A stretch of 7,409 bases of DNA from Candidatus Zixiibacteriota bacterium (lineage in GTDB: Bacteria > Zixibacteria > MSB-5A5 > GN15 > JAAZOE01), in NCBI GenBank assembly GCA_012797915.1, contig JAAZOE010000392.1, positions 1-7,409 of the forward strand. Direction: 5' to 3'. Numbering within the stretch: the stretch's first letter is position 1; each line of letters opens with the position of its first letter. This document shows positions 1-6,272 of the stretch, one piece after another. The translations under genes were made by a program, and so were the position numbers. The notes under the pieces were generated by a model, which had not been told where the DNA came from, did no database searches, and saw only the letters and a list, made by a program, of their open reading frames with translations.

Positions 1-1048
1 CGGCCGAATCGGCCGCGACCCGGGCCAAAGAATCGGCGCCGTGGAGGGAGGTATCCGGCGCATGAACCGCGCGGGTATACCCGCACGTATCGGCCACCAG
101 CATCATCCGGTTGATATGGCTGTTGATTTCGACCGCATGGACTTCGGCGGCCTCCTCACCAAGCGCCTGCAACACATCGGATCCCCCTCCCGAGCCGAGC
201 GACAGAAAGACGCAGGAGTCGAATTGATGCACGAGGTAATAGACGCTGATGCCCCAGGGGATGGTGTCGCCCTTGATGTCTTCCCATTTGCCATCGAACA
301 TGTACACCGGCGAGTTGGCGATATTGTCGATATTGAACCCCCGGCTATCGGGAGCGTATTCATAGAGTTTGAGTTTGGACATGGCGTCCCAGTGGGTGTA
401 AATCACCGGGGCGCGTTCCTCACGCGGCAGCGACAACCACGAGGGGCCGTAGGGAGCCAGGATTATGGCAATCACGGCCAAAACGACCGGAACGACATTG
501 GCGGCGCGGGGGGCAGTCAAAACCGACGCGGCCAATATCGGCAGGGCCATCAGAAACGCCGCCTGGGGCGTGCCAAACAGGTTCATGGCCCAGATGGCGG
601 CCAAAACACCAAAGCCCGCTCCCAGCAAGTCGGCCCTGTACAGGCGGGGCATATCCTGATGGTTTTGCTTGAACAGCAGCGACAGGGCCATGCCGCCGAA
701 AAAATAGGCCGACATGAGAATCAGAATCGTCAGCGCCAACTTCCCGATGGTCGCCCAGCTCGTGAAGAGAAGCGAGAAATCGGGAGCGATCAGAAACACC
801 AGAGTCGGGCCGAAAACGGCGCAGAGGGCCGCCAGCGTCAGGTAGAGCCAGATACGGCCGGGACGGTTGAGCTTTTCGAACAGCCGAAGCGCCAGGCCGC
901 CGAGGCCCAGGCCCAAAACGGCCAGCGACAGCACCAGAAAGGCGAAGGTATAGAAAAACTCGGCGGATAAAATCCGGGTCCAGGTCAGTTCGAGAGGGAT
1001 GAGGGTGAGGGAGATGAGGGCGATGACGAGAGAGCCGTTTTTCTTCAT
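1..1048 (-). CDS. Spermidine synthase-like multi-pass membrane protein (partial, 3' end missing)
   Basis: Reading the minus strand from an ATG at 1048 gives 349 uninterrupted residues that run off the left edge. Residues 1-205 are very hydrophobic, with about six or seven membrane segments (roughly 5-20, 31-57, 66-88, 101-127, 140-158, 161-178, 184-201). They include an R-A-D-L-L-G-A-G-x-G stretch at 138-147, which is typical of the membrane half of fused membrane/spermidine-synthase proteins. From about 210 the protein is soluble. LGSGGGSD at 284-291 matches the glycine-rich nucleotide-binding loop of the spermidine synthase/methyltransferase fold, and AVEIN at 305-309 is the expected acidic end of the next strand. 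The start is chosen because AAAAGGA lies 4 bases upstream and an in-frame TGA lies further upstream. By family the soluble domain binds S-adenosylmethionine or decarboxylated S-adenosylmethionine. The true substrate is unknown, and many such membrane fusions are not proven polyamine enzymes. It is transcribed away from the RHS gene. Confidence 0.85.
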   Translation of the reverse strand, partial: MKKNGSLVIALISLTLIPLELTWTRILSAEFFYTFAFLVLSLAVLGLGLGGLALRLFEKLNRPGRIWLYLTLAALCAVFGPTLVFLIAPDFSLLFTSWATIGKLALTILILMSAYFFGGMALSLLFKQNHQDMPRLYRADLLGAGFGVLAAIWAMNLFGTPQAAFLMALPILAASVLTAPRAANVVPVVLAVIAIILAPYGPSWLSLPREERAPVIYTHWDAMSKLKLYEYAPDSRGFNIDNIANSPVYMFDGKWEDIKGDTIPWGISVYYLVHQFDSCVFLSLGSGGGSDVLQALGEEAAEVHAVEINSHINRMMLVADTCGYTRAVHAPDTSLHGADSLARVAADSA

Positions 1049-1052
1049 GTCG

Positions 1053-1059
1053 TCCTTTT
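1053..1059 (-). promoter_or_regulatory. Ribosome binding site for the minus-strand membrane protein
   Basis: On the minus strand AAAAGGA lies 4 bases before the ATG at 1048. The TGA of a nine-codon (with stop) upstream mini-ORF (ATG at 1085) shares its last A with this site. The spacing is slightly short but supports 1048 as the start. Confidence 0.55.
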
Positions 1060-1147
1060 CAGCCAGAGCCAAAGCCGCGGTTCATTTCTCCTTTCGTACG
1101 GTTTGCGAGGGGGGGATGTTTCATCTTTCCGGTGACGCCCAGCGTAC

Positions 1148-1204
1148 CTGCCCGGACTGGACCAGGACTCCGTCCAAAGTCCGCCACCGGCGGACGTCGG
1201 GCAG
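1148..1204. repeat. Nested inverted repeats forming a predicted three-way junction
   Basis: An outer 7-bp inverted repeat, CTGCCCG (1148-1154) with CGGGCAG (1198-1204), encloses two further hairpins. These are TGGAC/GTCCA (1158-1162 with 1172-1176, 9-base loop) and GTCCGCC/GGCGGAC (1179-1185 with 1189-1195, 3-base loop). All three stems are perfect and the junction linkers are only 2-3 bases. The fold works on either strand. Depending on transcript start it could be part of the minus-strand gene's 5' leader, a REP/MITE-like intergenic repeat, or a protein-binding DNA structure. Short reading frames through it on both strands look like chance. I do not recognise it as a named RNA family. Confidence 0.6.
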
Positions 1205-1233
1205 ACTTTTGTTTCCGCAACGATAGGCGGACA

Positions 1234-1253
1234 CCCGCTGCGCGTTCAGCGGG
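1234..1253. repeat. Perfect 7-bp inverted repeat (hairpin)
   Basis: CCCGCTG (1234-1240) pairs with CAGCGGG (1247-1253) around a six-base loop. It lies 29 bases beyond the three-way-junction element and may belong to the same structured unit. No T-run follows on the plus strand, so it is not a canonical terminator in that direction. Confidence 0.55.
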
Positions 1254-1263
1254 ATGGGTCATC

Positions 1264-1291
1264 AATCTATGCTAAATGAAGTTATCCTCAA
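1264..1291 (-). promoter_or_regulatory. Candidate promoter for the minus-strand membrane protein
   Basis: Read on the minus strand, TTGAGG (1291-1286) and TAGATT (1269-1264) are separated by 16 bases, each matching 4 of 6 consensus positions. A start near 1257 would give a leader of about 210 bases carrying both inverted-repeat structures. The boxes are weak, so this is only a candidate. Confidence 0.25.
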
Positions 1292-1299
1292 AAATATTG

Positions 1300-1329
1300 T
1301 TGACATTGGTTTATCATTGAGAATACCAT
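1300..1329 (+). promoter_or_regulatory. Candidate sigma-70-type promoter for the RHS gene
   Basis: A perfect TTGACA (1300-1305) is followed after 18 bases by TACCAT (1324-1329), which matches 4 of 6 consensus positions. It sits in a local AT-rich stretch that contrasts with the GC-rich segment to its left. A start near 1336 would give a leader of about 160 bases before the RHS gene. A lone TATAAG at 1412-1417 is an alternative -10 box but has no recognisable -35 partner. Confidence 0.4.
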
Positions 1330-1384
1330 AGAAGGTGCTTAATCCATCTTCTTGACGAAAAGCTGAGGGAAAAGCACAAGCGAT

Positions 1385-1428
1385 TTGGGATGCGGGCACG
1401 GCAGCCCAAGCTATAAGAATATTTTTTT
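1385..1428 (+). promoter_or_regulatory. Leader hairpin followed by a T-tract upstream of the RHS gene
   Basis: TTGGG (1385-1389) pairs with CCCAA (1405-1409), and after one A/G mismatch TGC (1391-1393) pairs with GCA (1401-1403), leaving a 7-base loop. Seven T residues follow at 1422-1428, 12 bases after the stem. The gap is too long for a standard intrinsic terminator. A regulatory leader or attenuator is possible but not shown. Confidence 0.35.
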
Positions 1429-1458
1429 AAGACGGCCATAGTCTGAATAATGATTTCG

Positions 1459-1472
1459 TACGCCACCGCGTA
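1459..1472 (+). promoter_or_regulatory. Small hairpin just upstream of the RHS ribosome binding site
   Basis: TACGC (1459-1463) and GCGTA (1468-1472) form a perfect 5-bp stem with a CACC loop. It ends 9 bases before the strong Shine-Dalgarno sequence. It may affect translation initiation or be incidental. Confidence 0.3.
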
Positions 1473-1481
1473 GCTATCGGG

Positions 1482-1488
1482 AAGGAGG
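1482..1488 (+). promoter_or_regulatory. Strong ribosome binding site that decides a TTG start
   Basis: AAGGAGG lies 5 bases upstream of a TTG at 1494. This is far stronger than anything in front of the two later ATGs (1581 and 1590). It argues that the RHS protein starts at TTG with a 29-32-residue extension before the signal peptide. Confidence 0.65.
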
Positions 1489-1493
1489 GCATT

Positions 1494-4400
1494 TTGGCAC
1501 CACGGAAAAACACCGAACCTGATGTGAATCTATCCCATTTCAATCATAATTCCGACCGCCGAAGGCCGGAATACGGAAGGATGCAGGGCATGAATGTGAC
1601 AAGTGGGCGGCACGCCCGCTCCGGCATTATCGCGCTCGCCTGGTCACTCCTGTCACTTTTAGTGATAGCCGCTATGGCCCCCTGTGTTTGGGCGGATACC
1701 CAACAATGCACGAATCTTCCCGCATACTATTGCGGAGGGTTATCGCCATCCACACCGATCGAAGATCGGTGCCTGCCGCGGGTCACGGGCTTATCAACCT
1801 ATTTGGTACGGGTCGATACTATTACGGCGAGTCCTCTTCAAAAGCGGCTGACGTTCATTGTGACGCATGCGGGCAAGGGGTTTCATACGTATGGAGATCA
1901 TTCTTTCGAGGTATCGGTGTATGCGCGCATTGATAGTTATGCCAAGAAAAACGCCGGCGGTTCGAGTTCCACGTCGGTCTTGCCCTGGGATGCTTATGCC
2001 GTTTGCGCGACAATCGGCGGTAGCAGCTGCTATTCGGTCACGGTAACTTCCAACAACCGTCAACTCAAGTTTTGGGCCCGGGCGTGGCAGAGAAACAGCC
2101 AGGGATATGATGAGTGCGGGTGTACGACGGACACCCTAAGAATCGATGATCCCATCAATTTATCTCCCGGCGCCTGCGACTCTCTTTTGATTCCCGGTGA
2201 GGATGAACTGGGGCCGGTTCCCTGTCAGGCGCAAATCGGCGATCCGATTAATGTCATGGACGGGAACATGTATATCGAGCGTAATGATCTGGCCCTTGGC
2301 TCGGACCTTGGCCTGCCGATTCTGCTGTCCCGTCACTATAACAGCTACGCTTTTGCCGACTCGAAAGCGATGGGCGCCGGCTGGCGCCATAGTCTGGAGT
2401 ACGACCTCCGTCTCGATACCGCCTCCGGCGATTACACCCTGACCGAGGCCACCGGTCGTCAGATTCATATCAAACGGCACGATCTGGTGCAGGGGGCGAC
2501 GCATCAAATCAGATACGACCTGCCTCCCGGCACTCCCTACAGGTTTACGTTGGATACGACGGCTGGGGTATGCATTCTTACCCGATCGGATGACACCAGA
2601 TTATATTTCCGGGAGACCGGTGAACTGGATTCCCTCAAGGATCTGTCCGGCAACCCGACGCGGTTGTTTTACTCCAGTGACCAACCCGACTCCATCGTCA
2701 ACAGCTCCGGGCGCGCGCTTCGGTTCGGTTATTCGGACAGCGCCTTAACAAATATCCGTTCATCGGACGGGGATACGCTCGTTAAATATGAATATGATGC
2801 GGCCAGCGGCCTACTCGGAAGAGCCACGTATGCCGACGGCTCCTTCGAAACGTACGCGTACGGAGACAGCGCGTATGATTCGGATCAGGTCGTTTCCACA
2901 AGCACTTCGGACGGCTTGACGAGACACTATTCCTACGACACCTCCGGCCTAGCCGAAAGCTATTACCGTGCCGACGGATTCGAAAAAGCTGATCTTGACT
3001 GGATACTTCCCCAGGCTCTTCCGTCGTGTTTGTCCGGGCCCCCGCCGGAGACCACCTATTGTCATGTCTCGATTCAAAACGGAATGGATTCGATCCTGTA
3101 CGGCATTGTCCGGCCTTTCAACGGCTCCGCCCGTCAGGTGGTCAGCCGCGAAGACACCGACTGCGCCGACTGCGCCGTCAAGTACGAGTACGATGAAAAT
3201 GGGATGAAAAAAGTCGTCACTTACGCCGACGGCACCGTGGACTCGATCTGGCACGATTCCCGAGGCAATGTCATCGCGGCGGCTCTGGGAGCGAATACGT
3301 CCGCCAAACAACGGTATACCTGGGATTATGACTCAACGTTCAACAGCCCCACCTATGAACAACGAACGAGCGTTGCCAAGACCGATGAATATAATAAACG
3401 GTACATTACTTATGATGCGCACGGGAATGTTACCAGGCTGGTGGAGACCGGTTGGAAGGATGCGACGCATGCCTACAATGACACCTCTTGGTGCAGCTAC
3501 AATGCCGCCGGACAATTGACTAAGACTGACGGTCCTCGCAGGGACGTCGTCGATACGGAGAAATATGTATACTACAACAACGGCGATCTGCGGTATGAAA
3601 TCGAGGCGAATGGAGATACGACCGAATATGGTCAACGGGACGAACTGGGCCACCGGACCTGGGTCAGGTCTTCAGCCGGCGATACGACGCGGTTTATTTT
3701 CAACGTTCGCGGCCGAATAACAGGGATCGTCCTTCAGGCCGGGACTTCCGATAGTGTCGTTCAGACTTTCACTTACAATGTCGACGGCGACCTCACCTCG
3801 TCCAGGCGTTCGGATGGATCCGGCCTGGCGATGTATTATAATTCGGCCGGTTACCTTGATTCGATCGTCGATCCTCTGGGATCGCGATACGCATACGAAT
3901 ATGATTCCCTCGGCAATGCCGTCAGTGAAAAGATATTCACCCGTGACGGCGTGCTACGCCGACAGACGGAATACACCTACGACGACCGGCATCAACTGAC
4001 TCTAATCGCGGGCCCACACGGCGATACGACCAGATTCAGCTACTCATCGGTCGGAACAGTAGATACCGTGTGGGACGGTCTTTCTCATCGCACCGTATCT
4101 CGTATCGATCCTCTGCGCCGGGTGGTTGCAGCCGTTCAACCGAACTCCGGCGACAGCATCAAGACCGAATATCAGTATGACCTGCACGACAACGTCACGA
4201 AGGTCATCGACCCCGACGGCAACCAATATGTCTTCTCATACGACGATAAAGATAATGTCGTGTATGACAGCTGCGGTGTCACCGGCGTCACGCGCTACGG
4301 CTATGACGCCGCCGGTAATCCGGCTTGGGAGAAAAACGCGGCCGGTGATTCGATTGCCTTCAAGTACGATGCCTTGAACCGGCCGACCGGGATTCTGTAT

Positions 4401-6272
4401 CCGGATTCCCAGAATGTCCGCTTTGTCTACGATGGCACCGAATTTCCCTACGGCATGGGGCGGCCGTATATGGACAGCACCGCCGCCTGCTGGGTCAAGT
4501 ACCAATATGATTCCAAGGGCCGGTTGTACAAGGAGCTCCGCCGGTTCGCTCAGGACACGATGACCTATGCGACGTCCTATCACTACGACAAGAGCGACAA
4601 TATCGATACCCTGACCTACCCCACCGGCCGGAAGGTGGCCTACACATATGATTCCGCGAATAACGTCGTACGGGTGCGTCTGTATTCCGATGGACAGTGG
4701 AAAATCCTGGCGGACAGCATCCGGTACGCGCCGTTCGGTGAAGCCGAGTCCTGGATATTAGGCAACGGAATCAAAGTATCGGTGGGGCTGGATTCCAGCT
4801 ATCGCGTCGATTCTATAAGCACCAATCCCGATACTGTCGCCCGCATCCGGTACACACTGAATGCCGCCGACAACATTACCGGCATCACCAATGGCCTGGA
4901 CAGCCTCGCCGATCGTGCCTTTGTCTATGACGATACCTACCGCCTGATTGAGGCCCGTAGCCGGGATTATCCCGACACTCTGCAGAAATATCACTACTGC
5001 CCAAACGGGAACCGGGATACGGTCATCTGCTACACCGACAGCACCGTTGACACATCCGTTTACCTGTACACGGACAACCGCCTGACCCAGGTCATCGGCT
5101 CGGTTGCCATTTCATTTTCATATGATGCTCTGGGAAATGTAACCCGAGTGGTCAAAGGGACCGATACCACGACTTTCCAATACAGCGACGCCGGCACGCT
5201 GACCGGGGTGGACAGCGGTTCCACCGCCTCGTACTCGTATGACAGCCGGTTCCGCCGGATACGGAAGGTGGTTGCCGGGAGTATCGTAACCAGGTATATC
5301 CCCGGCGGTGAGGGGCAGATTCTGACCGAATATGCTATAACCGGCGGTTGGAATCGCGACTACATCTATCTCAATGGGCAATTGCTGGCCAGGGTCGGTT
5401 CGGCGGCGGGCGAGGGGATTCAATATGTCGTCAACGACCAGCTTGGTACCCCGATGGCGCTGGTCGATTCGGCCAAGACTGTCCGCTGGCGGGCGAAGTG
5501 GTATCCGTTCGGCGAGGTCTATGCCGAATTCGTCTCGACCGACAACGATGTCCGTTTCCCCGGGCAAATCAGCAATGACGAAACGGGGCTCTATTACAAC
5601 TGGCATCGCTATTACAGCCCGCAGTTTGGTCGGTATTACCAAGTGGACCCGATGGGGTTACAGGGGGGTGACTATAATGTTTACAGGTATGCCAACGGCA
5701 ATCCGATAATGTATATTGACCCCTATGGATTGTACTCGTGGAGTGATTTTTGGTACGATGCAGGTCAATTTGGCGTTGGCTTTGGCGATGACGTCAGTCT
5801 TGGATTAACCAAGTTAATTCGGAGTTCGTCCTGGTACGGCGGCGACTGCTTTACCAATCAAGGCTCCACGGCCTATAAGTTGGGCGAATGGACGGGTGTC
5901 GTGGCAAGTATGTATTACGGCTATTTAAAAGGTATGATGGCAGTCTCCTCGCGGGCTGCAATTTATTTTGATTTGGAGGCAAAACGCGGGGGCCTAGAGT
6001 TCTCGCATTGGATTCCTGCCCGATATTTAAAGAAGTTGGGATATCACAAACTCGCAAGAAAACGGACAGTCTGGAACGGGAATTTCATAACTCGATCAGA
6101 GCATCTCAGATTAGATTCCCATGCACAGTCTAAGGGTATAAAAGGCAAGGCGCGAAAGCGGTTATTGCTGCCCTTTTATATTCGGCAATGGTATAGACTC
6201 CCTCTGCCTTATAGGGGGGCTCTGATTGGAGCTGGTTATGGCTTGATAGGGAGGCAACTCTACGATGAATGA
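1494..6272 (+). CDS. Exported RHS/YD-repeat polymorphic toxin with C-terminal HNH-like nuclease
   Basis: This 1592-residue protein is a large surface or secreted polymorphic toxin. Residues 39-67 form a Sec signal peptide: basic residues, a long Leu/Ala-rich core, then VWA before Asp68. Residues 68-244 are a Cys-rich, beta-looking domain I do not recognise (nine cysteines). A DUF6531-like segment starts at 248 (GDPINVMDGN). About two dozen YD repeats span roughly 370-1320, with a Cys-x-x-Cys at 557-560. The RHS core at about 1320-1413 has WYPFGE at 1336-1341 and ends in DPMGL (1385) and DPYGL (1409). By family this core forms a shell around the toxin and self-cleaves at a DPxGL motif. The last 179 residues are a pretoxin linker plus a predicted nuclease. 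No PAAR, VgrG or other type VI part is present. The start is TTG with a strong ribosome site; ATG at 1581 or 1590 is the alternative. It overlaps the downstream gene by 8 bases. Confidence 0.94.
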   Translation: MAPRKNTEPDVNLSHFNHNSDRRRPEYGRMQGMNVTSGRHARSGIIALAWSLLSLLVIAAMAPCVWADTQQCTNLPAYYCGGLSPSTPIEDRCLPRVTGLSTYLVRVDTITASPLQKRLTFIVTHAGKGFHTYGDHSFEVSVYARIDSYAKKNAGGSSSTSVLPWDAYAVCATIGGSSCYSVTVTSNNRQLKFWARAWQRNSQGYDECGCTTDTLRIDDPINLSPGACDSLLIPGEDELGPVPCQAQIGDPINVMDGNMYIERNDLALGSDLGLPILLSRHYNSYAFADSKAMGAGWRHSLEYDLRLDTASGDYTLTEATGRQIHIKRHDLVQGATHQIRYDLPPGTPYRFTLDTTAGVCILTRSDDTRLYFRETGELDSLKDLSGNPTRLFYSSDQPDSIVNSSGRALRFGYSDSALTNIRSSDGDTLVKYEYDAASGLLGRATYADGSFETYAYGDSAYDSDQVVSTSTSDGLTRHYSYDTSGLAESYYRADGFEKADLDWILPQALPSCLSGPPPETTYCHVSIQNGMDSILYGIVRPFNGSARQVVSREDTDCADCAVKYEYDENGMKKVVTYADGTVDSIWHDSRGNVIAAALGANTSAKQRYTWDYDSTFNSPTYEQRTSVAKTDEYNKRYITYDAHGNVTRLVETGWKDATHAYNDTSWCSYNAAGQLTKTDGPRRDVVDTEKYVYYNNGDLRYEIEANGDTTEYGQRDELGHRTWVRSSAGDTTRFIFNVRGRITGIVLQAGTSDSVVQTFTYNVDGDLTSSRRSDGSGLAMYYNSAGYLDSIVDPLGSRYAYEYDSLGNAVSEKIFTRDGVLRRQTEYTYDDRHQLTLIAGPHGDTTRFSYSSVGTVDTVWDGLSHRTVSRIDPLRRVVAAVQPNSGDSIKTEYQYDLHDNVTKVIDPDGNQYVFSYDDKDNVVYDSCGVTGVTRYGYDAAGNPAWEKNAAGDSIAFKYDALNRPTGILYPDSQNVRFVYDGTEFPYGMGRPYMDSTAACWVKYQYDSKGRLYKELRRFAQDTMTYATSYHYDKSDNIDTLTYPTGRKVAYTYDSANNVVRVRLYSDGQWKILADSIRYAPFGEAESWILGNGIKVSVGLDSSYRVDSISTNPDTVARIRYTLNAADNITGITNGLDSLADRAFVYDDTYRLIEARSRDYPDTLQKYHYCPNGNRDTVICYTDSTVDTSVYLYTDNRLTQVIGSVAISFSYDALGNVTRVVKGTDTTTFQYSDAGTLTGVDSGSTASYSYDSRFRRIRKVVAGSIVTRYIPGGEGQILTEYAITGGWNRDYIYLNGQLLARVGSAAGEGIQYVVNDQLGTPMALVDSAKTVRWRAKWYPFGEVYAEFVSTDNDVRFPGQISNDETGLYYNWHRYYSPQFGRYYQVDPMGLQGGDYNVYRYANGNPIMYIDPYGLYSWSDFWYDAGQFGVGFGDDVSLGLTKLIRSSSWYGGDCFTNQGSTAYKLGEWTGVVASMYYGYLKGMMAVSSRAAIYFDLEAKRGGLEFSHWIPARYLKKLGYHKLARKRTVWNGNFITRSEHLRLDSHAQSKGIKGKARKRLLLPFYIRQWYRLPLPYRGALIGAGYGLIGRQLYDE
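1590..1694 (+). other. Sec signal peptide region of the RHS protein
   Basis: Residues 33-67 comprise an Arg/His-containing n-region, a hydrophobic core from about I45 to A62, and VWA before the predicted cleavage at A67/D68. This indicates export by the general secretory route. The 32 residues ahead of it are polar and charged and would be unusual for a signal peptide. Confidence 0.75.
5733..6269 (+). other. C-terminal toxin module: pretoxin linker plus HNH-like nuclease domain
   Basis: This is residues 1414-1592 of the RHS protein, immediately after DPYGL. Residues 1424-1470 carry a GxGFGDDVSLGLTK-type segment and a later S-T-A-Y-K-L-G-E-W-T-G segment, resembling the linker often found before nuclease tips of RHS proteins. 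The tip has E-F-S-H-W-I-P (1502-1508), W-N-G-N (1527-1530) and E-H-L-R-L-D (1536-1541), giving the His...Asn...His order of the HNH/endonuclease VII fold. A basic K/R-rich stretch (1547-1556) and a Gly-rich tail (1575-1586) follow. I recall similar RHS tips with S-H-W-I-P, W-N-G-N and a Gly-Ala tail, but cannot verify this here. Hand-counted GC in 5941-6240 is 47%, well below the RHS repeats. Nuclease activity is inferred from motif spacing only. Confidence 0.7.

Noticed and set aside
41..970. 309-codon open frame on the plus strand
   Set aside because: It is low in hydrophobic structure, Gln/Arg/Gly-rich and lies opposite the minus-strand membrane gene, which shows recognisable membrane segments and a nucleotide-binding motif. 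It is a shadow frame.
999..1265. Two short open frames (plus 999-1226, minus 1059-1265) across the intergenic region
   Set aside because: They run through the inverted repeats, look like chance translation of GC-rich sequence, and match no family I recognise.
1385..1428. Intrinsic terminator
   Set aside because: The T-tract begins 12 bases after the stem and no gene lies upstream on the plus strand.
1360..1480. Possible cyclic-di-GMP (GEMM) riboswitch in the RHS leader
   Set aside because: GGGATGC and CGTAGC only faintly recall the motif. The conserved CGCAAAG-type core and the paired scaffold are missing.
2780..5480. Recurring short DNA motifs (for example GGCGATACGAC at several sites) as a repeat array
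   Set aside because: They encode the recurring G-D-T-T and Y-D motifs of the YD repeats; the spacing is that of the protein repeats.
5118..5642. 174-codon open frame on the minus strand
   Set aside because: It is fully antisense to the RHS core, which is unmistakable on the plus strand.
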